From Umboniibacter marinipuniceus (GTDB lineage Bacteria; Pseudomonadota; Gammaproteobacteria; Pseudomonadales; DSM-25080), in the NCBI RefSeq assembly GCF_003688415.1, contig NZ_REFJ01000002.1:248001-312000 (forward strand): a stretch of DNA of 64,000 bases, given 5' to 3'. The notes under the pieces were generated by a model, which ran no database searches, was not told where the DNA came from, and saw nothing but the letters and a program-made list of their open reading frames with translations. Below are positions 57,706 through 64,000 of this stretch, one piece after another. Both the position numbers and the translations under genes were made by a program. Each line of letters begins with the position of its first letter. The stretch's first letter is position 1.

Positions 57706-59058
57706 ATGTTAGAGACTTTCGTTGGTCTACTCCAAAGCTTAAACGCAATTGTTTGGGGGCCGCTTACTATCATTCTCATTCTAGGCACCGGCTTTTACCT
57801 CATGCTGGGTCTTCGCTTAATGCCTATACGTAAGTTGGGTTATGGCTTCAAACAGCTGTTTTCGGGCAAGAAGACGGGTGCTACAGGTGAGATTTCCCCT
57901 TTCAATGCGCTGATGACGTCGCTTTCGGCCACCATTGGTACGGGTAACATTGCCGGCGTAGCCACGGCAATCTTTGTTGGTGGACCTGGGGCGCTCTTTT
58001 GGATGTGGTGCACAGCCTTGGTTGGTATGGCCACAAAGTATAGCGAAGCCGTACTAGCGGTGACCTATCGTGAGAAAGATGCTGAAGGTAAGTACGTTGG
58101 TGGACCAATGTATTACATTCGTAATGGCCTGGGTAAGAAGTTCCTTTGGCTGGCGTTTGCCTTTGCGTTCTTGGGGACTTTTACGGGTTTTGGAATTGGT
58201 AATACGGTGCAGGCTAATTCAATGGCCGCGGCGTTAGAGAATTCATTTGGCGTTGAGAAATGGATTACAGCGGTAGTGCTTGCTTCCGCGGTCTTCGTAG
58301 TACTAATTGGTGGCTTGAAGCGAATCTCAGAGGTGGCCGGTAAGATTGTCCCCTTCATGGCTATTGCCTACTTGTTCGCCGGCCTAACGGTTTTGATTCT
58401 AAACGCAAGTGCGATTCCTGCGGCATTCTCTACCATCATTGAATCAGCCTTTACGGGGCACGCTGCAGCAGGCGGTTTTGCTGGAGCTGGCATTATGCTG
58501 GCGCTGCAACAGGGTGTTGCTAGAGGTATCTTTTCTAATGAGGCAGGTCTAGGTAGTGCGGCGATCGCGCACGCCGCTGCGCAAACTGATGAACCTGTTC
58601 GTCAGGGTGTTATTGCGATGCTTGGTACTTTTATTGATACCATTATCGTTTGCACAATTACTGGCCTAGCTATTGTGGTAACAGGTGTATGGAGCGGTGG
58701 TGATACCGGTGCCGTGCTAACCTCCCAGGCGTTTGATCACTCGCTAGCATTTGGTGGTGATATTATTGCCTTAGGCTTAATCGTCTTTGCATTCACAACC
58801 ATTCTTGGTTGGTCCTACTACGGTGAACGTTGTGCGCAATACTTGTTCGGTACCCGAGTAATCATTCCATTCCGACTGCTTTGGATTGCCGCACTACCGT
58901 GTGGCGTACTGTTGGAACTTGATGTTGTTTGGCTGTTAGCTGACACACTTAATGCAATGATGGCGTTTCCAAACTTAATTGCCTTGCTATTGCTATCGCC
59001 CGTAGTGTTTAAGGCAACTCAGGCATACTTTAATTCGCTGGATCGTGATAGCGAATAA
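57706..59058 (+). CDS. Sodium:alanine (AGCS-family) symporter
   Basis: A 450-residue transporter with about eleven helices. SLSATIGTGNIAGVATAIF (residues about 70-88), GPGALFWMWCTALVGMATK and NEAGLGSAAIAHAA are AGCS signatures; the family takes up alanine or glycine with sodium. The start ATG follows a short A/T-rich leader. It converges with alanine racemase and their ends overlap by 29 bases. Confidence 0.93.
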   Translation: MLETFVGLLQSLNAIVWGPLTIILILGTGFYLMLGLRLMPIRKLGYGFKQLFSGKKTGATGEISPFNALMTSLSATIGTGNIAGVATAIFVGGPGALFWMWCTALVGMATKYSEAVLAVTYREKDAEGKYVGGPMYYIRNGLGKKFLWLAFAFAFLGTFTGFGIGNTVQANSMAAALENSFGVEKWITAVVLASAVFVVLIGGLKRISEVAGKIVPFMAIAYLFAGLTVLILNASAIPAAFSTIIESAFTGHAAAGGFAGAGIMLALQQGVARGIFSNEAGLGSAAIAHAAAQTDEPVRQGVIAMLGTFIDTIIVCTITGLAIVVTGVWSGGDTGAVLTSQAFDHSLAFGGDIIALGLIVFAFTTILGWSYYGERCAQYLFGTRVIIPFRLLWIAALPCGVLLELDVVWLLADTLNAMMAFPNLIALLLLSPVVFKATQAYFNSLDRDSE

Positions 59059-60100
59059 GTACCCGAGACGTTAAGTTTAGTAATAATTCGTAGGCAATGG
59101 TTTCGGCGTTCTCTGCAACGTCGGCCACTGCCAACGATTTCCCCCAGATTTCCGCCTCATCACCTACCTTGACTTCATCGTTACCAATATCAATGGTGGT
59201 TAGGTCCATAGAGACGCGGCCAACAATAGGATAGCGCTTGCCGTTAATCAAGATGGGTGTTCCTTGCTTAGCATGACGCGGATAGCCATCACCATAACCA
59301 ATCGCAATGACTGCCACGCGGGTGTCCTTATCGGCTGTCCAAGCTTGCCCGTAACCCACCGACTCACCCGCAGCCACTTTGTTGATAGCAATCACTACGC
59401 TTGTTAAGGTCATGACGGGCTCACCATCAAAGGGAATCTCTTTTGCCGGGCTAACGCCGTACATCAGCAGGCCAGGTCTTATCCAGTCCCGATGACTTTG
59501 AGGGTACCGTAATACCGCAGCGCTATTCGCAATACTCTGAGGATGATTTAGGTTTTGGGTGGCTTGGTCGAATCGATTAAGTTGCGCTAGGCTGAACTGG
59601 TTGTCGAGCTCGTCCGCATTAGCGAAATGCGTCATCGTGACCACGTCGCTAACAATAGGAAAGGTTTCGAGTTCCGCAACGATGGCGGCAAACTCAGTGG
59701 TAAATCCAAGTCGATGCATGCCGCTATCAAACTTCGCCCAGACCCGAATTGTGTTGCCTTGGCTTAAACCGGCTAAGAGTTGAACTTGAAAAGCTTGGTG
59801 TACTACGATGTCCAATTGATAAGTCTGAGCGAGGATCAGCTCGTCAAGATCAAGTACACCACTGAGCAAGACAATAGGTTGCGCGTAGCCAGTATCACGT
59901 AACAGAATAGCTTCTTCGATACGAGCAACGGCTAAGGCGTCACAGCGCGCGAGACTACCAACGATTTGTTTTATTCCATGACCATAGGCATCCGCCTTAA
60001 CCACTCCCAAGATTTGAGCGTTAGGGGCGAGTGAGGCAATGAGATCAAGGTTCCTTCTCAAGGCTCCTAGATCGATGTTAGCAACGACGCGTGGAATCAT
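59030..60100 (-). CDS. alr: Alanine racemase
   Basis: A 356-residue PLP enzyme that supplies D-alanine for peptidoglycan or allows use of D-alanine. PLP-Lys35 is in GVVKADAYGHG, the second catalytic base is the Tyr in AIGYGDGYPRH or RVSMDLTTID region, and AVLRYPQSHRDWIRPGLLMYG holds the substrate Arg. The last 29 bases overlap the symporter gene on the other strand. Whether it is the biosynthetic Alr or catabolic DadX cannot be told; the alanine transporter next door hints at a role in alanine use. Confidence 0.95.
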   Translation of the reverse strand: MIPRVVANIDLGALRRNLDLIASLAPNAQILGVVKADAYGHGIKQIVGSLARCDALAVARIEEAILLRDTGYAQPIVLLSGVLDLDELILAQTYQLDIVVHQAFQVQLLAGLSQGNTIRVWAKFDSGMHRLGFTTEFAAIVAELETFPIVSDVVTMTHFANADELDNQFSLAQLNRFDQATQNLNHPQSIANSAAVLRYPQSHRDWIRPGLLMYGVSPAKEIPFDGEPVMTLTSVVIAINKVAAGESVGYGQAWTADKDTRVAVIAIGYGDGYPRHAKQGTPILINGKRYPIVGRVSMDLTTIDIGNDEVKVGDEAEIWGKSLAVADVAENAETIAYELLLNLTSRVLIRYHDPAN

Positions 60101-60174
60101 TTTGTAGTACTATATGGATTGTATGCCGACAGTTTAACTAATCTTTATTTACTTTGGCTAGAAGGATTATCAGG

Positions 60175-61062
60175 ATGAAGGAATTACCTACAAGACCGCT
60201 CGTGATTGGTGTTACTAGCCGAAGCCTTTTCAACCTCGATGATAGCCACACCATTTTTGAACGGGATGGGGTAGAAGCCTTCGCTGATTATCAGATTCAG
60301 CATGAGGAGGTTCCACTTTCACCCGGTCCTGCCTTTGCGCTAGTACAAAAATTTCTAAACTTGATCGTTGACGGGAGCCCTTTGTGTGAAGTGGTGCTGC
60401 TGTCAAGAAATTCCATGGATACCGGTCTTCGGGTGTTTAACTCAATAGATCATCACGGTTTAAAGATTACTCGTGCGGCATTTTGCGGGGGTAACGAGCC
60501 TTGGCCTTACGCTCGGGCTTTTTCCTGTGATCTCTATCTATCAACTGAAGCGGCTGACGTTCGGCGCGCGCTTGAGGTCGGCCTGGCCGCGGCGCAGTTG
60601 ATTGGCGATCATAAAGTTGCCGACTCGCCCGAAGTACGCATTGCCTTTGATGGCGATGCTGTCGTGTTTTCCGATGAGGCTGAACGCGTCTTTCATAGTG
60701 ATGGTTTGAACGCGTTTCAGGACTCCGAGGTTGCCTCAGCTCACGTACCTCTGACAGCGGGACCATTCAAGGAGTTTCTGTCGGCGCTACATGCGTTGCA
60801 GGCGCACTATCCACCTAACAAGTCCCCAATTAAGACGGCGCTGGTTACCGCGCGATCGGCACCGTCTCACGAGCGAGTGGTTCGTACCTTACGCGAGTGG
60901 GGCATTCGAGTGGACGAAAGCGTTTTCCTGGGCGGTTTGCCAAAATCCGCTTTTTTGGCCGCGTTCAACGCCGATATCTTTTTTGATGATCAACGTGTCA
61001 ATGTTGAAACAGTGGGCAGTGGAGTGGGCGCTCATGTCCCCTCTGGTATTAAGAACGAATAA
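60175..61062 (+). CDS. Cytosolic-type 5'-nucleotidase
   Basis: A 295-residue protein of the NT5C1-like 5'-nucleotidase family. LVIGVTSRSLFNLDDSH at the N-terminus, LLSRNSMDTGLRVFNSI, AFCGGNEPWPYARAF, IAFDGDAVVFSDEAERV (HAD Asp motif) and VFLGGLPKSAFLAAF with IFFDDQ are family features. It should dephosphorylate nucleoside monophosphates such as AMP. ATG 60175 was preferred because AAGGA is eight bases upstream; an upstream frame would add seven unrelated residues. It lies between alr and cysB as a single unit. Confidence 0.85.
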   Translation: MKELPTRPLVIGVTSRSLFNLDDSHTIFERDGVEAFADYQIQHEEVPLSPGPAFALVQKFLNLIVDGSPLCEVVLLSRNSMDTGLRVFNSIDHHGLKITRAAFCGGNEPWPYARAFSCDLYLSTEAADVRRALEVGLAAAQLIGDHKVADSPEVRIAFDGDAVVFSDEAERVFHSDGLNAFQDSEVASAHVPLTAGPFKEFLSALHALQAHYPPNKSPIKTALVTARSAPSHERVVRTLREWGIRVDESVFLGGLPKSAFLAAFNADIFFDDQRVNVETVGSGVGAHVPSGIKNE

Positions 61063-61105
61063 AAAGCTTGTTTCGTTATACCATTTGGATATATAAAGAT
61101 GATAA

Positions 61106-63487
<2,382 letters not shown>

Positions 63488-63516
63488 TTAATTCTATCTC
63501 CGATAAAGCGCAACGA

Positions 63517-64000
63517 CTAAAGCATCTTCCGCTTGATCCCGACTTCGGCCAGAATCCGGGTGGAAATTTCCTCCACCGAGTGATGCGTCGTATTAATACT
63601 AGGTATACGATGCTTGCGATAGATAGCTTCCACCATCCGCACTTCGTCAGCACACTGCCGCAGACTAGAGTAGCGACTATTAGGGCGTCGTTCATGACGG
63701 ATGGCCGCTAGGCGATTAGGCGCAATAGTCAGACCGAACAGTTTGTGTCTATACGCTTGGAGAGGCCGGGGTAGATTGAAATTATCGGCATCATCTTCAG
63801 TGATGGGATAGTTAGCGGCTTTGATTCCATATTGAAGGGCCAGATACAGGCAAGTCGGCGTTTTACCGCAGCGAGAGACGCCAACTAATATGATATCCGC
63901 ATCGGCGTAGTTCTTAATTTGGGCGCCATCGTCGTTATCAAGTGAATAATGGACTGCGTCCATTCTGCTCTGATATTTTTGTTCGTTGGCAATATTATGG
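63517..64000 (-). CDS. ppsR: PEP synthetase regulatory protein PpsR, C-terminal part
   Basis: The C-terminal 161 residues of a DUF299 bifunctional kinase/pyrophosphorylase. [20 protein letters not shown], the P-loop [17 protein letters not shown] and [20 protein letters not shown] are PpsR signatures. The frame stays open to base 64000 ([12 protein letters not shown] before the Met at 63963), so the gene begins outside. It phosphorylates and dephosphorylates PEP synthetase to switch it off and on. The usual P-loop Ser-Gly pair reads Cys-Gly here (SRCGKTP). Confidence 0.93.
   Translation of the reverse strand, partial: HNIANEQKYQSRMDAVHYSLDNDDGAQIKNYADADIILVGVSRCGKTPTCLYLALQYGIKAANYPITEDDADNFNLPRPLQAYRHKLFGLTIAPNRLAAIRHERRPNSRYSSLRQCADEVRMVEAIYRKHRIPSINTTHHSVEEISTRILAEVGIKRKML

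Overview
The window is a chromosomal segment of a gammaproteobacterium, probably marine. The evidence is gene order and gene type: the gyrA-serC-pheA-tyrA/aroA-cmk-rpsA-ihfB-lapA-lapB-pyrF run is the arrangement known from Pseudomonas and its relatives, thrS-infC-rpmI-rplT-pheS-pheT-ihfA is the standard gammaproteobacterial translation operon, and an Oar-type TonB-dependent receptor, a glucosylglycerate solute cluster and a sodium/alanine symporter suit a salt-water heterotroph. The exact genus cannot be read from the sequence; a Cellvibrionales- or Oceanospirillales-like organism is an inference. No prophage, insertion sequence, CRISPR array or plasmid gene was found.

Layout. 1-2 kb: end of rluB, then yciK and ubiG on the minus strand. 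2.2-14.4 kb: plus-strand supraoperon for gyrase, serine and aromatic amino acids, CMP kinase, ribosomal protein S1, IHF-beta, LPS assembly control and pyrimidine synthesis. 14.5-17.4 kb: a small helix-hairpin-helix protein, three tandem tRNA-Asn genes, uvrB, tRNA-Val. 17.4-22.3 kb: a looser accessory stretch with small membrane or secreted proteins of unknown role, a probable frameshifted small gene, an M14 peptidase, a voltage-gated channel with an acidic, calcium-channel-like selectivity filter, and a hexanucleotide repeat array. 22.5-27.3 kb: a four-gene glucosylglycerate module (glycerate kinase, phosphatase, synthase, phosphorylase). 27.5-29.8 kb: a VOC protein, a 48-residue DUF2256 protein and an iron-sulfur photolyase. 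29.9-37.9 kb: minus-strand pta, ackA, tdk, an S1/P1 nuclease and its upstream Oar-like TonB receptor. 38.2-45.9 kb: the translation operon ending in ihfA and pdxH. 45.9-53.9 kb: tRNA-Pro(GGG), selD, a heptanucleotide repeat array, an NTF2-like protein, marC, the complete electron-transfer-flavoprotein set (etfB, etfA and ETF-quinone oxidoreductase), a diguanylate cyclase, two tRNA-Pro(UGG). 54-64 kb: dimeric dUTPase, malate dehydrogenase with a C-terminal extension, bcp, exonuclease III, yajC, an alanine symporter converging on alanine racemase, a 5'-nucleotidase, cysB, pabB and the edge of ppsR.

Most of the sequence is conserved housekeeping DNA. The parts most worth a second look are the closed glucosylglycerate cycle, the channel whose filter reads TFEDWTD, the receptor-nuclease pair, and two in-register short tandem repeat arrays (6-mer and 7-mer), one of which supplies the stop codon of a gene. 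Nothing here is clearly a wholly new system; these are the best candidates.
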